This document shows positions 46,335 through 56,577 of a stretch of 64,000 nt of DNA, piece after piece. The position numbers and the translations under genes were made by a program. Source of the stretch: Euryhalocaulis caribicus (GTDB lineage: Bacteria > Pseudomonadota > Alphaproteobacteria > Caulobacterales > Maricaulaceae). Below the pieces are notes generated by a model, which was not told the origin of the DNA, did no database searches, and worked only from the letters and a program-made list of their open reading frames with translations. How positions within the stretch are numbered: the first letter of the stretch is position 1; every line of letters begins with the position of its first letter. The stretch lies in assembly GCF_000412185.1 (NCBI RefSeq), contig NZ_ASJA01000001.1:124001-188000 (forward strand). The letters are read 5' to 3'.

Positions 46335-47069
46335 TTGCCGCTGACCATCGCGGACGCGCCGTCGCCGAATTTCGACGAGCGGAACGGCGCGCCGATAGAT
46401 ATTCTTGTCCTGCATTATACCGGCATGGAAACCGGCGAGGCTTCCATGACGCGGATGCGCGACCCGGAGGCCAAGGTCGCGGCGCATTATTTCGTCGATG
46501 AAGACGGCGCGATCTCCCAGCTGGTGCCCGAGGAAAAGCGCGCCTGGCACGCGGGCGTGGGCTGCTGGAAAGGCGAGCGGGACGTGAACGCCCGCTCCAT
46601 CGGCATCGAAATTCAAAATGGCGGGCATGATTTCGGCCTGCCGGACTTCGCCGAACCGCAGATCGTCGCCGTGATCGCGCTCTGCAAGGAAATCCTGAAA
46701 CGCCACCCGATCCCGGCCAGCCACGTCATCGGCCATTCGGACCTGGCCCCCGCCCGCAAGCAGGACCCGGGGGAGAAATTCCCATGGGCGCGGCTGGCGG
46801 AGGAGGGGATCGGACTGTGGCCGGGCGAGCAGGGCGTCACCGGCGGCCTGCTGGGCCTTGGCGACGAGGGCGAGATGGTGGCCGAGTACCAGATGGACCT
46901 GGCCACGTACGGATATTGCCCGCCCGGGCACGGTGAGTTTGACGGCGAGACCGCAGACCTGACCCGCGCCTTCCAGCGCCATTTCTATCCCCAGGCCGTG
47001 ACCGGCGCGGCGGACGCGGAAACGCGCGCGCGGCTTAAGACGCTCCTCACCCTGTCGCTAACCGCTTGA
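46335..47069 (+). CDS. AmpD-type N-acetylmuramoyl-L-alanine amidase
   Basis: Zinc amidase of about 244 residues cleaving the peptide from muramyl sugars in peptidoglycan or its recycled fragments. The motifs are SPNFDERNGAPIDILVLHYTGM (first zinc His), SIGIEIQNGGHD, and VIGHSDLAPARKQDPGEKFPW (second His and Asp). A C-terminal peptidoglycan-binding-like region (about 180-240) follows. I propose the TTG at 46335 as start, since family sequence begins there and the next upstream ATG (46242) lies deep inside the previous gene. No signal peptide is visible, as in cytoplasmic AmpD. Confidence 0.87.
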   Translation: MPLTIADAPSPNFDERNGAPIDILVLHYTGMETGEASMTRMRDPEAKVAAHYFVDEDGAISQLVPEEKRAWHAGVGCWKGERDVNARSIGIEIQNGGHDFGLPDFAEPQIVAVIALCKEILKRHPIPASHVIGHSDLAPARKQDPGEKFPWARLAEEGIGLWPGEQGVTGGLLGLGDEGEMVAEYQMDLATYGYCPPGHGEFDGETADLTRAFQRHFYPQAVTGAADAETRARLKTLLTLSLTA

Positions 47070-47100
47070 CGCGGAAGCCCTTCGCGCCGACATAGGCTCC

Positions 47101-47465
<365 letters not shown>

Positions 47466-47479
47466 CTTCTCTCTCAAAT

Positions 47480-47494
47480 GTTCATCTAATGTTC
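47480..47494. promoter_or_regulatory. candidate alphaproteobacterial LexA (SOS) box
   Basis: GTTC at 47480-47483 and GTTC at 47491-47494 are separated by seven bases, the direct-repeat LexA box of alphaproteobacteria. It lies in the 188-base leader between rnpB and mraZ, 160 bases before the mraZ start. Confidence 0.4.
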
Positions 47495-47574
47495 TGCAGA
47501 CCTGTGCACAAATTATCAACAGGTTGCTGTGAACATGTGCCTAGATTCAGTCTGTTAATACTTAAAAACTTGTA

Positions 47575-47600
47575 TTCCCATAATTTCCCATGTTATCCCA
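47575..47600. promoter_or_regulatory. three MraZ-type repeats in the dcw leader
   Basis: TTCCCA, TTCCCA and ATCCCA start at 47575, 47585 and 47595, an exact 10-bp period. On the other strand these read TGGGA, the known MraZ half-site, which occurs as direct repeats with 5-base spacers. They lie 54 bases before mraZ, as expected for autorepression of the dcw promoter. Confidence 0.75.
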
Positions 47601-47653
47601 TTAGATGACAGAAGGGTGCCGAACTGCGCCCGGTCACGGGGATTTTCAAGGGC

Positions 47654-48124
47654 ATGTTCCTTTCAACGGCGGAGACAGGGCTGGACGCCAAGAACCGGGT
47701 TTCGGTCCCGGCGGATTTCCGCGCCCAGCTTTCCACCGATCCCCAGGCCGCGATTTACACGTTCCCGCATTTCCACGGGCCGTATCTGGAAGGCGGCGGG
47801 CAGGCCTTCATTGACCGCTACGCCAGGGATATCCGCCGGCTGAAGCGGTTCGATCCCATGCGCCGCACGATGGAGGTTGCTGTGCTGGGCGCGACGAAGC
47901 GTCTGGACTTCGACGCCAATGGCCGCGTCACCCTGCCCAAGGACTTCATCGAGCATGCCGGCATCGACAAGCGCGTGATGTTTGTCGGCTGCGGCACGCG
48001 TTTCGAGATCTGGAGCGCCGAGGCGCACGAGAAGCGGATGGGCGAGGCGCGCGACCGCGCGGCCTCCCTGATCGACGATCCGGAAATGGCGGCGATGTTC
48101 GGCGGCGAGGAGGACGACGAATGA
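47654..48124 (+). CDS. mraZ: transcriptional regulator MraZ
   Basis: AbrB-fold DNA-binding protein of 156 residues, first gene of the dcw cluster. Two related halves are seen, starting DAKNRVSVPADFRAQL and DANGRVTLPKDFIEHAGI. It forms a ring that binds TGGGA repeats and represses its own operon; such repeats are present at 47575-47600. Its stop overlaps the rsmH start by four bases. Confidence 0.96.
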   Translation: MFLSTAETGLDAKNRVSVPADFRAQLSTDPQAAIYTFPHFHGPYLEGGGQAFIDRYARDIRRLKRFDPMRRTMEVAVLGATKRLDFDANGRVTLPKDFIEHAGIDKRVMFVGCGTRFEIWSAEAHEKRMGEARDRAASLIDDPEMAAMFGGEEDDE

Positions 48125-49122
48125 GTCACGCCCCCGTCATGCTTACCGAGGTTCTGGAGGCGCTGGAGCTGCGCGACGGCGGCGTCTATGTGGACGGCAC
48201 ATTCGGCGCGGGCGGCTATTCGCGCGGCATTCTGGGTGGCGCGGACTGCAAGGTTATCGCCTTCGACCGCGACCCGAGCGTTTCAAAACACGGCGACCTG
48301 CTGGCCGAGGCTTTTCCCGGCAAGTTCCAGCTTTTCATCGCCCCGTTCTCCGCCATGGACGAATTGCTGACCCGAGCCGGGTCGCAGGGCGTGGACGGCG
48401 TGGCGCTGGATCTGGGCGTCTCATCCATGCAGATCGACCAGGCCGAGCGCGGCTTCTCCTTCCGCTTCGACGGTCCGCTGGACATGCGCATGAGCGATGA
48501 AGGGCCGACCGCCGCGGACGTGGTGGCCGAACTGGACGCCCGCGCTCTGACAGCGATCTTCCGCGCCTATGGCGAGGAGAAGAAGGCCCGCCGCGCCGCC
48601 GAGGCGATCAAGCGCGAACAGGCCCAGGCGCCGATCACCACGACCGGGCGCCTGGCCGACATCGTGCGCGATGCGGTCGGCAAGAACCCGAAATCCAAGA
48701 TCGACCCGGCCACGCGCGTTTTTCAGGCGCTGCGCATCTATGTGAATGACGAGCTGGGCGAGCTGCTGGCCGGCTTGCAGGCGGCCGAGCGCATTCTCAA
48801 CCCCGCCGGACGGCTGGCCGTGGTCAGCTTTCACTCTCTGGAAGACCGCATCGTCAAGCGCTTCCTGCGCAACCGCTCCGGCGGCGACGCCCGCGTGTCC
48901 CGTCATGCCCCGATGCCGGACGCGGACGGCCCGGCGCCGTCCTTCAACCTGCTCTATCGCGGCGCGGAAGAGGCCGGCGAACGCGAGACGGATGAAAATC
49001 CGCGCGCACGGTCCGCCAAGCTGCGCGCCGCGATCCGCACCGACGCTCCCGCCTGGGAGGCCGACGATTCCGCATTCCTGCCGCGCGCGCCGCGCGTGTT
49101 TGAACTGGGAGGCGCGTCATGA
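48121..49122 (+). CDS. rsmH: 16S rRNA (cytosine-1402-N4)-methyltransferase
   Basis: SAM-dependent methyltransferase of 333 residues (formerly MraW). HAPVMLTEVLEALELRDGGVYVDGTFGAGGYSRGIL at the N-terminus binds SAM. GVALDLGVSSMQIDQAERGFSF, RVFQALRIYVNDELGEL and VVSFHSLEDRIVKRF are family blocks. It modifies C1402 in the ribosomal P site. It overlaps mraZ and ftsL by four bases each. Confidence 0.97.
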   Translation: MSHAPVMLTEVLEALELRDGGVYVDGTFGAGGYSRGILGGADCKVIAFDRDPSVSKHGDLLAEAFPGKFQLFIAPFSAMDELLTRAGSQGVDGVALDLGVSSMQIDQAERGFSFRFDGPLDMRMSDEGPTAADVVAELDARALTAIFRAYGEEKKARRAAEAIKREQAQAPITTTGRLADIVRDAVGKNPKSKIDPATRVFQALRIYVNDELGELLAGLQAAERILNPAGRLAVVSFHSLEDRIVKRFLRNRSGGDARVSRHAPMPDADGPAPSFNLLYRGAEEAGERETDENPRARSAKLRAAIRTDAPAWEADDSAFLPRAPRVFELGGAS

Positions 49123-49478
49123 TCCGCGCGCTCAACACCATTGCGCTGGTTTTCGCCTGCGTGCTCGCCGTCGCGCTCTATCGCGCCAAGACCGAAGCCC
49201 AGGATGCGAGAGAGCGCGTGGAAATGCTGCAGGTCGAAATCATGGAAGAGCGGCGGGCCACCGCCGTTCTTCGCGCGGAGATCGCCTATCTGGAGCGCCC
49301 GGAGCGGCTGCGCGCGCTGGCGCGCAAATATCTGGGCCTGGAAACGCTGGGCCCGGAGCAGGAAGTCGATCTGGAGACCGTTCTGATGAAATTGCAGCCG
49401 GAGGCTGAAAGCCAGTCTCATCCTGTGGAGCCGAGTCTGCGCCCGGACGTGCGTCTGGCCGGAGGGCGCGGCGAATGA
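49119..49478 (+). CDS. ftsL: cell division protein FtsL
   Basis: Bitopic division protein of 119 residues. A short cytoplasmic start, a membrane helix (about residues 5-22) and a coiled coil (about 25-60, QDARERVEMLQVEIMEERRATAVLRAEIAYLE) followed by the LARKYLGLETL motif. With FtsQ and FtsB it activates FtsW-FtsI. Sequence is poorly conserved; position between rsmH and ftsI decides the call. Confidence 0.88.
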   Translation: MIRALNTIALVFACVLAVALYRAKTEAQDARERVEMLQVEIMEERRATAVLRAEIAYLERPERLRALARKYLGLETLGPEQEVDLETVLMKLQPEAESQSHPVEPSLRPDVRLAGGRGE

Positions 49479-51223
49479 TCGGCGGGTCGCGAGTCCGCCT
49501 GCTGCGGCGCGAGGACGCCCCGGCCCCGCTGACCGAGCGGACCGCGGTGCACACGGCGCGCCGGGTGGCGCTGCGGGACGAGGAAAAGACCGCCATCGAG
49601 GCCGGGCGCGGGCGCATCGCCGCCGTGGGCCTCGCCTTTGCGCTGGGTTTCGTGATGCTGGGCCTTCGCGCCGCCGACCTGGCGCTGCTGGACAAACCGG
49701 CGCAGGCGGTTGCGGCCGTGGCGGAGGCCGAAAGCGCCAAGCGCGGCGGCCGCGCCGATATTGTCGACCGGAACGGCGAAATCCTCGCCACCACGCTGGA
49801 TACGCACTCTCTTTACGCCGATCCCCGCAAGGTCTGGGACGCCGGTGAAACCGCCAAGGCGCTGGTCACCGTGCTGCCCGAGCTGAACGAGGCGCGCACC
49901 GCCGAGCGGCTGCGAGAGCGCCGGGCGTTCGTCTGGATCGCCCGTAATCTCACCCCGACCCAGCGTCAGGCGGTGTTCTCTCTCGGCCTGCCGGGCGTTG
50001 GCTTCATACGTGAGCCCAAGCGCGTCTATCCGCGCACCCGGCTGGCCTCCCATGTTCTGGGTTTCACCGATATTGACGGCGAAGGCTCGTCCGGGCTGGA
50101 GCTGGGGCTGGAAAGCGATTTGCGTGAATATGGCGAGCGCGGACGCCCGATGCCGGTTTCCATCGACATGCGCGTGCAATTCGCGCTGGCCGATGAGCTG
50201 CGCGCCGCGCAGGCGGAGTTTTCCGCGCTGGCCGCGGCCGGCGTGGTGATGGACGTGAAAACCGGCGAAGTGCTGGCCATGGCCTCCCTGCCGGACTTTG
50301 ACCCGAACCGGCCCACCGATTCCGATCCTGACGCCCGCCGCAACCGGGCCGCCAGTTCGCTTTACGAAATGGGCTCGACCTTCAAGGCGTTCACCGTGGC
50401 GATGGCGCTGGAAGACGGCGTGGCGGACCTTGAAAGCGGCTATGACGCGAGCAAGCCGATCAAGGTCGGCAATCACGTGATCCACGATTATCACGCCGAA
50501 AACCGCTGGCTGACCGTCTCGGAGATCTTCACTCATTCCTCGAATATCGGCTCTTCCAAGATGGCGCTGGAAGTCGGCGCCGACCGTCAGCGCGCCTTTC
50601 TGGAGGGGCTGGGCCTGCTGACCCGTCCGGCGGGCGAGTTGCCGGAAATCGCGGACCCGCTGGTGCCGCAGCACTGGGGCGAGGCGACCACCGCGACCGT
50701 ATCCTTCGGCCATGGCGTGGCCGTGACGCCGCTGGCCACCGCCTCCGCGTTTGCCTCCATCGCCAATGGTGGGAAATATGTGCAGCCGACCTTCAAGGTG
50801 CATCCGCCGGGCCGTGAACTGCCCGAGGGCAAGCGCATCATGTCCGCGACCACGTCGCAGAATGTGCTCGACCTGATGCGCCAGGTCGTGACCGAGGGCA
50901 CGGGCCGCAAGGCCGAGGCGCCGGGCTATCAGGTGGCGGGCAAGACCGGCACCGCCGAGAAGCCAAAGAACGGCGGATATTCCAGAAAAGACCTGATTTC
51001 TTCATTCGCCGCCATATTCCCGCACGACGAACCCCGCTATGTGGTGTTGGTGCTGCTCGACGAGCCCCGGGGCACGCCCGAGACCTTTGGCTATGCGACC
51101 GCCGGCTGGACCGCCGCGCCGACCGCAGGAAAGGTCGTCAGCCGTATCGCGCCCATGCTGGGCGTGGATCGCGCGAACCCGGACTCCGAACCGCAGCTGA
51201 TCGCCGCGAACACGGGAGGTTAG
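49475..51223 (+). CDS. ftsI: peptidoglycan transpeptidase FtsI (PBP3)
   Basis: Septal class B penicillin-binding protein of 582 residues. A membrane helix at about 48-66 anchors it; the PBP dimerisation domain has RADIVDRNGEILAT. The transpeptidase domain has GSTFK (Ser301, Lys304), SSN (355-357) and KTGT (490-493). It cross-links septal peptidoglycan with FtsW. Overlaps ftsL by four bases. Confidence 0.96.
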   Translation: MIGGSRVRLLRREDAPAPLTERTAVHTARRVALRDEEKTAIEAGRGRIAAVGLAFALGFVMLGLRAADLALLDKPAQAVAAVAEAESAKRGGRADIVDRNGEILATTLDTHSLYADPRKVWDAGETAKALVTVLPELNEARTAERLRERRAFVWIARNLTPTQRQAVFSLGLPGVGFIREPKRVYPRTRLASHVLGFTDIDGEGSSGLELGLESDLREYGERGRPMPVSIDMRVQFALADELRAAQAEFSALAAAGVVMDVKTGEVLAMASLPDFDPNRPTDSDPDARRNRAASSLYEMGSTFKAFTVAMALEDGVADLESGYDASKPIKVGNHVIHDYHAENRWLTVSEIFTHSSNIGSSKMALEVGADRQRAFLEGLGLLTRPAGELPEIADPLVPQHWGEATTATVSFGHGVAVTPLATASAFASIANGGKYVQPTFKVHPPGRELPEGKRIMSATTSQNVLDLMRQVVTEGTGRKAEAPGYQVAGKTGTAEKPKNGGYSRKDLISSFAAIFPHDEPRYVVLVLLDEPRGTPETFGYATAGWTAAPTAGKVVSRIAPMLGVDRANPDSEPQLIAANTGG

Positions 51224-51230
51224 GCGGGTT

Positions 51231-52685
51231 ATGAAGCTGGGAGATCTGGTCGCGCCGGAAAGCGCGCCCGATGGCGCCGATTCCATTGAAATCACAGGCG
51301 TGACCGAAGACAGCCGGGATGTACGGAACGGATTTCTGTTCGCCGCCGTTCAGGGCCTGAAGCATGATGGCCGGGATTTTATTCCCGCTGCGAAAGAGGC
51401 CGGAGCCGCTGCCATTCTGGTCGATCCGGGTTCGCCCGATTTCGGCTTGCCGGCGGTGGAAACGCCCAATGTCCGCGCCGCGCTCTCCCGCGCCGCCGCG
51501 CGCCTGTATCCCGGGCAGCCGGAGACAGTCGCCGCGCTGACCGGCACCAACGGTAAAAGCTCCACGGCCGAATTCCTGCGTCAGCTCTGGACGCTGGCCG
51601 GGCATGAGACCGCGACGCTGGGAACGCTGGGCGTTCAGGGCGGCAAGGCCGCCGATCCGCTCAGTCACACCACGCCGGGCGCAGTGAAACTGCATCAGTC
51701 ATTACAGAAGCTGGAACAGGGCGGCGTCACCCATCTCGCGATGGAGGCCTCCAGCCACGGCCTGAAACAGCATCGTCTGGACGGGGTGAAGCTGAGCGCG
51801 GTGGCCTTCACCAACCTGACTCAGGACCATTTCGACTATCACCCCAATTTCGAAGATTACTACGCCGCCAAGCGCCGCCTGTTCGATGAACTGGCGCCGC
51901 AGGGCGCGCCCGCCATCATCAATGTGGATGGCGAGTGGGGGCGGCGCATGGCCGAGGCCGCACGTCAGGCGGGACTGGATGTCCGCACCATCGGCTGGTC
52001 CGGCGAATCCCTGAAAATCGAGGAAATCCAGCCCAAGCCGGACCACCAGATCCTCACGCTCCGCCACGAGCACGACGACTACAAGGTGAACCTGCCGCTG
52101 GTCGGTGAGTTTCAGGCCCTGAACGCGGTCATGGCTGCGGCGCTGGCCATCGCCACGGGCGGCGGCGTTGCCGAGACGATTGCCAACCTGAAAGACCTGA
52201 CAGGGGTGCGCGGCCGCATGGAAAACGCGGTTGCGACGCCGGAGGGCGCGCAGATTTTCGTCGATTACGCCCACACGCCGGACGGTCTGGACAAGCTGCT
52301 GCGGGCGCTGCGCCCGCATACGCGCCGCCATATCTGGCTGGTGTTCGGCGCGGGCGGCGATCGCGATCCGTCCAAGCGCGAAAAGATGGGCCTGGTCGGG
52401 GCGCGTCTGGCCGATCATGTCATCGTCACCGACGACAATCCCCGCAGCGAGGTTCCCGAGACCATCCGCGAGGCGGTTCTGAAGGGCGCGCCGCGCGCAG
52501 AGGAGATTGGCGACCGGCGCGAGGCTATCCGCTCCGCCGTTTCCCGCCTGCAGGAAGGCGATGCGCTGGTCATCGCCGGCAAGGGGCATGAGACCTATCA
52601 GATCTACGGCCCCGACACGCGTTCCTTCGACGATGTCGAGGAAGCGCGCGCCGCCGTCGCCGCGCTGGAACACGCCGATGACTGA
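51231..52685 (+). CDS. murE: UDP-MurNAc-tripeptide ligase (meso-diaminopimelate adding)
   Basis: Mur ligase of 484 residues adding the third residue of the stem peptide. ATP site ALTGTNGKSSTAEF, carbamylated-Lys region, and DNPRSE (Asp402-Asn403-Pro404-Arg405) that selects meso-diaminopimelate over lysine. It follows ftsI after seven bases and overlaps murF by eight. Confidence 0.96.
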   Translation: MKLGDLVAPESAPDGADSIEITGVTEDSRDVRNGFLFAAVQGLKHDGRDFIPAAKEAGAAAILVDPGSPDFGLPAVETPNVRAALSRAAARLYPGQPETVAALTGTNGKSSTAEFLRQLWTLAGHETATLGTLGVQGGKAADPLSHTTPGAVKLHQSLQKLEQGGVTHLAMEASSHGLKQHRLDGVKLSAVAFTNLTQDHFDYHPNFEDYYAAKRRLFDELAPQGAPAIINVDGEWGRRMAEAARQAGLDVRTIGWSGESLKIEEIQPKPDHQILTLRHEHDDYKVNLPLVGEFQALNAVMAAALAIATGGGVAETIANLKDLTGVRGRMENAVATPEGAQIFVDYAHTPDGLDKLLRALRPHTRRHIWLVFGAGGDRDPSKREKMGLVGARLADHVIVTDDNPRSEVPETIREAVLKGAPRAEEIGDRREAIRSAVSRLQEGDALVIAGKGHETYQIYGPDTRSFDDVEEARAAVAALEHADD

Positions 52686-54048
52686 CCCGCTCTGGCGCGC
52701 CGAGGATGCAGCCGCCGCCACCGGCGGACGGCTGACCGGCGGGCCGTGGGTGGCAAACGGCGTCTCCATCGATACGCGGGAGATCAAGGCGGATGATCTG
52801 TTCGTGGCGCTGAAAGACCAGCGTGACGGGCATGAGTTCGTCGCCAGCGCGTTTGGAAATGGCGCCTCCGCGGCGCTGGTCGAGCGCGAAAGCGGCGCCG
52901 GGCCGGAGCTTGTCGTCGATGACACGCTGCAGGCGCTGCGTAATCTGGGCGCCGCGGCGCGCGAACGCTCTGACGCACGGCGCGTTGCGGTCACCGGAAG
53001 CGTTGGCAAGACCAGCGTGAAAGAGGCGCTGGCCGCGGTTTTCGCGAAGGCGGGCCGCGCGCACGCCTCCGCGCGCTCGTTCAATAATCACTGGGGCGCG
53101 CCCCTGACGCTGGCCCGCATGCCCGCTGACACCCGGCGCGCCGTGTTCGAGCTGGGGATGAACCACGCCGGCGAACTGACCGACCTTTCAGGTCTGGTGA
53201 AACCTCACATCGCGGCCATCACCCGCATTGGCGAGGCGCATATCGGCTTTTTCAAATCCATCGAGGCCATCGCCGACGCCAAGGCGGAGATTTTCTCCGG
53301 GCTTGAAGCGGACGGCGTCGCCGTCATCAATGCCGATGACCCGCAATCCGGCCGCCTGCGCGCCGCCGCCGGGGACCGGCGCATCGTCACGTTCGGCCGC
53401 GCGGCGGACGCCGATGCGCGCATTCTGGATTACAGCAGCGGCGATACAGGCGGGGAGGGCGAGATCGCCGTCTTTGGCGAGACGGTGAAGTTTCAGATTC
53501 CCATTCCGGGCGCGCACTGGGCCGAGAACGCGGCCTGCGTTTTCGCCTGCGCCGCCATGGCGGACATAGACGCGCGGACGACGGCGGCGGCCCTGTCGGC
53601 GTTTCAGGCCCCGGCCGGGCGCGGCGGGGTGATTCAGGCCAGCGCGGACGGCAAGTCATTCACCCTGATCGACGATTCCTACAACGCCAATCCGGTCTCC
53701 ATGCGCGCCGCGCTGGCCGCGCTTGGCGGCCGTCAGCCGGAAGGCGAGGGGCGGCGTATCGCGGTTCTGGGCGAGATGCTGGAGCTGGGCGATGACGCCG
53801 CCGATTACCACGCCCGTTTGGCCGGCCCGATTGCGGCGGCGGGGGTGGACCTTGTCTTCGTTTCGGGCGAGTTGATGGGGGCGCTCTGGGATGCGCTGCC
53901 GGCCTCCGCCAGGGGCGGGCGCTATGCAAGCGGCGGCGAGGTTTCGGACGCGCTCCGGGGGGCGATCCGCCCCGGCGACGTGGTGCTTGTGAAGGGATCG
54001 AACGCGTCGGGCATGAGCCGTGTGGCCGCGGCGCTCAAGGGGGGCTGA
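52678..54048 (+). CDS. murF: UDP-MurNAc-tripeptide:D-Ala-D-Ala ligase
   Basis: Mur ligase of 456 residues that adds D-Ala-D-Ala. N-terminal ATDTR-like [21 protein letters not shown] motif [16 protein letters not shown], and [17 protein letters not shown] in the C-terminal half are typical. The ATG lies inside the murE end (ATGACTGA). Its stop shares a base with the mraY start. Confidence 0.95.
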   Translation: MTDPLWRAEDAAAATGGRLTGGPWVANGVSIDTREIKADDLFVALKDQRDGHEFVASAFGNGASAALVERESGAGPELVVDDTLQALRNLGAAARERSDARRVAVTGSVGKTSVKEALAAVFAKAGRAHASARSFNNHWGAPLTLARMPADTRRAVFELGMNHAGELTDLSGLVKPHIAAITRIGEAHIGFFKSIEAIADAKAEIFSGLEADGVAVINADDPQSGRLRAAAGDRRIVTFGRAADADARILDYSSGDTGGEGEIAVFGETVKFQIPIPGAHWAENAACVFACAAMADIDARTTAAALSAFQAPAGRGGVIQASADGKSFTLIDDSYNANPVSMRAALAALGGRQPEGEGRRIAVLGEMLELGDDAADYHARLAGPIAAAGVDLVFVSGELMGALWDALPASARGGRYASGGEVSDALRGAIRPGDVVLVKGSNASGMSRVAAALKGG

Positions 54049-55151
54049 TGCTTTACGAATTTCTATTTCCGCTGGCGGACCAGTTCCCGCTTTTCAATGT
54101 CTTCCAGTACATCACCTTCCGCTCCGGCGGGGCGCTGATGACCGCGCTTCTGGTCGCGTTCCTGTTTGGCAAGCCGCTGATCGGCTTTCTGCGGATGCGG
54201 CAGGGCAAGGGGCAGCCGATCCGGCTGGACGGGCCGGAGGGACATATCGTCGCCAAGGCGGGCACGCCGACCATGGGCGGTTTCCTGATCCTGCTGGCGC
54301 TGTCGGTGTCCGTCATCCTCTGGGGCGACCTGCATAACCCCTATGTCTGGGTGGTCTTCATGGTCACGCTGGGCTTCGGCCTGGTCGGCTTCATCGATGA
54401 CTACCGCAAGGTCACCAAACAGACGAGCGAGGGGCTGGGCGGCAAGTTGAAGCTTCTGGCGGAGTTTATTATCGCCGCCATCGCCGTTTACGTGCTGACC
54501 CAGATTGGCGGGGCGGAGGACGCGCCGGCCAATTTCGGCACCTCGCTGGCGCTGCCCTTCTTCAAGGATGTTCTGATCAATCTCGGGCCGTTCTTTATCG
54601 TCTTCGGCATGCTGGTGATCGTGTTCACCGGCAATGCGGTGAACCTGACGGACGGGCTGGATGGTCTGGCCATCGTGCCGGTGATGATCGCCGCGACCTC
54701 GTTCGCCTTCATCGCCTATCTCAGCGGCAACGCCATCTTCGCCGATTATCTGAACATTCACCTGACTCCCGGCACCGGTGAGCTGGCGGTTCTTCTGGGC
54801 GCGCTTCTGGGCGCGGGGCTGGGCTTCCTGTGGTGGAACGCCCCGCCTGCGATGGTCTTCATGGGCGATACCGGCTCGCTGGCGCTCGGCGGCATGCTGG
54901 GCGCGACGGCTGTGGCCGTGAAGCACGAGATCGTGCTGGGCGTCATTGGCGGGCTGTTCTTCCTGGAGGCGCTGTCGGTCATGGTGCAGGTCGCCAGCTA
55001 TCGCCTCACCGGAAAGCGCGTGTTCCGCATGGCGCCGATCCACCACCATTTCGAGAAGCTGGGCTGGCAGGAGCCGACCATCGTGATCCGTTTCTGGATC
55101 ATCGCGGTGGTGCTGGCGCTGATCGGCCTCGCCACGCTGAAACTCCGCTAG
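54048..55151 (+). CDS. mraY: phospho-MurNAc-pentapeptide transferase (lipid I synthase)
   Basis: Integral membrane enzyme of 367 residues with about ten helices. It moves phospho-MurNAc-pentapeptide to undecaprenyl phosphate. FIDDYRKV (first catalytic Asp pair), [13 protein letters not shown], and [13 protein letters not shown] (HHH loop) are the expected signatures. TGATG overlap with murF. Confidence 0.97.
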   Translation: MLYEFLFPLADQFPLFNVFQYITFRSGGALMTALLVAFLFGKPLIGFLRMRQGKGQPIRLDGPEGHIVAKAGTPTMGGFLILLALSVSVILWGDLHNPYVWVVFMVTLGFGLVGFIDDYRKVTKQTSEGLGGKLKLLAEFIIAAIAVYVLTQIGGAEDAPANFGTSLALPFFKDVLINLGPFFIVFGMLVIVFTGNAVNLTDGLDGLAIVPVMIAATSFAFIAYLSGNAIFADYLNIHLTPGTGELAVLLGALLGAGLGFLWWNAPPAMVFMGDTGSLALGGMLGATAVAVKHEIVLGVIGGLFFLEALSVMVQVASYRLTGKRVFRMAPIHHHFEKLGWQEPTIVIRFWIIAVVLALIGLATLKLR

Positions 55152-55152
55152 A

Positions 55153-56577
55153 ATGATCCCCGTCGCCGCATATCGAGACCAGACGGTCGCGGTTATCGGC
55201 CTGGCCCGTTCGGGCCTGACGGCGGCCCGCGCGCTGCAGGCCGGCGGCGCGAGCGTGATCTGCTGGGACGACAATGAGGAAGCGCAGGCCCGGGCGAAGG
55301 CCGAAGGCCTGACGGTGACGGATCTGAACGCCCGCGACTGGTCGGATCTGGCCGCTGTTGTGCTCTCCCCCGGTTTTCCCCTGACCCATCCGGAGCCGCA
55401 CCGCTATGTGAAAATGGCGGAGTCGGTGGACGTGCCGGTGATCGGGGATATCGAGCTGTTCGCGCTGGCCGTGAACGCCCTGCCGGAGAACCAGCGCCCG
55501 CGCGTCATCGGCATTACCGGCACCAATGGCAAATCCACCACCACGGCCCTGCTGGGCCATCTTTTCCACCATGCCGGGCTGGACGCGCAGGTCGGCGGCA
55601 ATATCGGCCGCGGTGTTCTGGATCTCGACCCGCCGCATTCCGGGGCGGTCTATGTGCTGGAGCTCAGCTCCTACCAGCTGGACCTTGCCCATTCGCTGCG
55701 CTGTGACGCAGCCCTGCTGCTGAATGTCTCGCCCGATCATCTGGACCGTCATGGCGGGATGGAGGGCTATGTCCGCGCCAAGACCCGCATTTTCCAGAAC
55801 CAGCGGCCCACGGACGCCGCCATTATCGGCGTCGATGACGAACATACGCGCAGGATCGCCACGGGCTGGCTGGCGAAGGGCGAGCGCAATGTGATCCCGG
55901 TCTCCTCCGGCCGCGCGCTCAGCCGCGGCGTCTATGCGCTGGGCGGCGCGCTTTATGACGCTACGGGAACCAGCGTGCGGCAGGTGGCCGAGCTGGACGC
56001 GGTGGAAACGCTGCCCGGCCGTCATAATCACCAGAACATTGCCGCCGCCTTCGCCGCCGCGCGCGCGGCGGGCCTCAGCGCCGACGCCATCCGCGACGGA
56101 CTGAAAAGCTTTCCCGGCCTCGCGCACCGGCTGGAGAAGATCGCGGAAATCGACGGCGTCGCCTTCGTCAATGACTCCAAGGCGACCAATTTTGACGCCG
56201 TGCGTCAGGCGCTGGCGGTTTACGGCAATATCTACTGGATTGCCGGCGGGCGCGCGAAGGACGAGTCCCTGAAATCCCTCAGCGACCTGTTTCCCCGCAT
56301 TTCCAAGGCCTACCTGATCGGCGAGGCGCAGGACGGTTTCGCCCGCGGTCTCAAGGACGTCATGCCGGTCGACAAGTCCGGCGACATGGAAACCGCCGTG
56401 GCGCGGGCGCTGGCCGATGCGCGGGCCAGCGGCGCCCCGGACCCGGTTGTCCTGCTGTCTCCCGGCTGCGCCTCTTTCGACCAGTTTAAGGATTTCGAAG
56501 ATCGCGGCGATACATTCCGGCGAATCGTTGAGCGAATCACTCGTGATTCCGCGTCGATTCAGGGAGCCAGCGCATGA
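55153..56577 (+). CDS. murD: UDP-MurNAc-L-alanine:D-glutamate ligase
   Basis: Mur ligase of 474 residues adding D-glutamate. N-terminal VIGLARSGLTAARAL, ATP motif IGITGTNGKSTTTALLGH, ELSSYQLD and NDSKATNFDAV are all present. The ATG begins one base after the mraY stop. It overlaps ftsW by four bases. Confidence 0.96.
   Translation: MIPVAAYRDQTVAVIGLARSGLTAARALQAGGASVICWDDNEEAQARAKAEGLTVTDLNARDWSDLAAVVLSPGFPLTHPEPHRYVKMAESVDVPVIGDIELFALAVNALPENQRPRVIGITGTNGKSTTTALLGHLFHHAGLDAQVGGNIGRGVLDLDPPHSGAVYVLELSSYQLDLAHSLRCDAALLLNVSPDHLDRHGGMEGYVRAKTRIFQNQRPTDAAIIGVDDEHTRRIATGWLAKGERNVIPVSSGRALSRGVYALGGALYDATGTSVRQVAELDAVETLPGRHNHQNIAAAFAAARAAGLSADAIRDGLKSFPGLAHRLEKIAEIDGVAFVNDSKATNFDAVRQALAVYGNIYWIAGGRAKDESLKSLSDLFPRISKAYLIGEAQDGFARGLKDVMPVDKSGDMETAVARALADARASGAPDPVVLLSPGCASFDQFKDFEDRGDTFRRIVERITRDSASIQGASA

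Noticed and set aside
47513-47521. TTATCAACA as a DnaA box upstream of mraZ
   Set aside because: It has one mismatch from TTATCCACA and stands alone; a chance match is likely.
47554-47565. TTAA-N3-TTAA in the dcw leader as a CtrA site
   Set aside because: The spacing is three bases, not seven.
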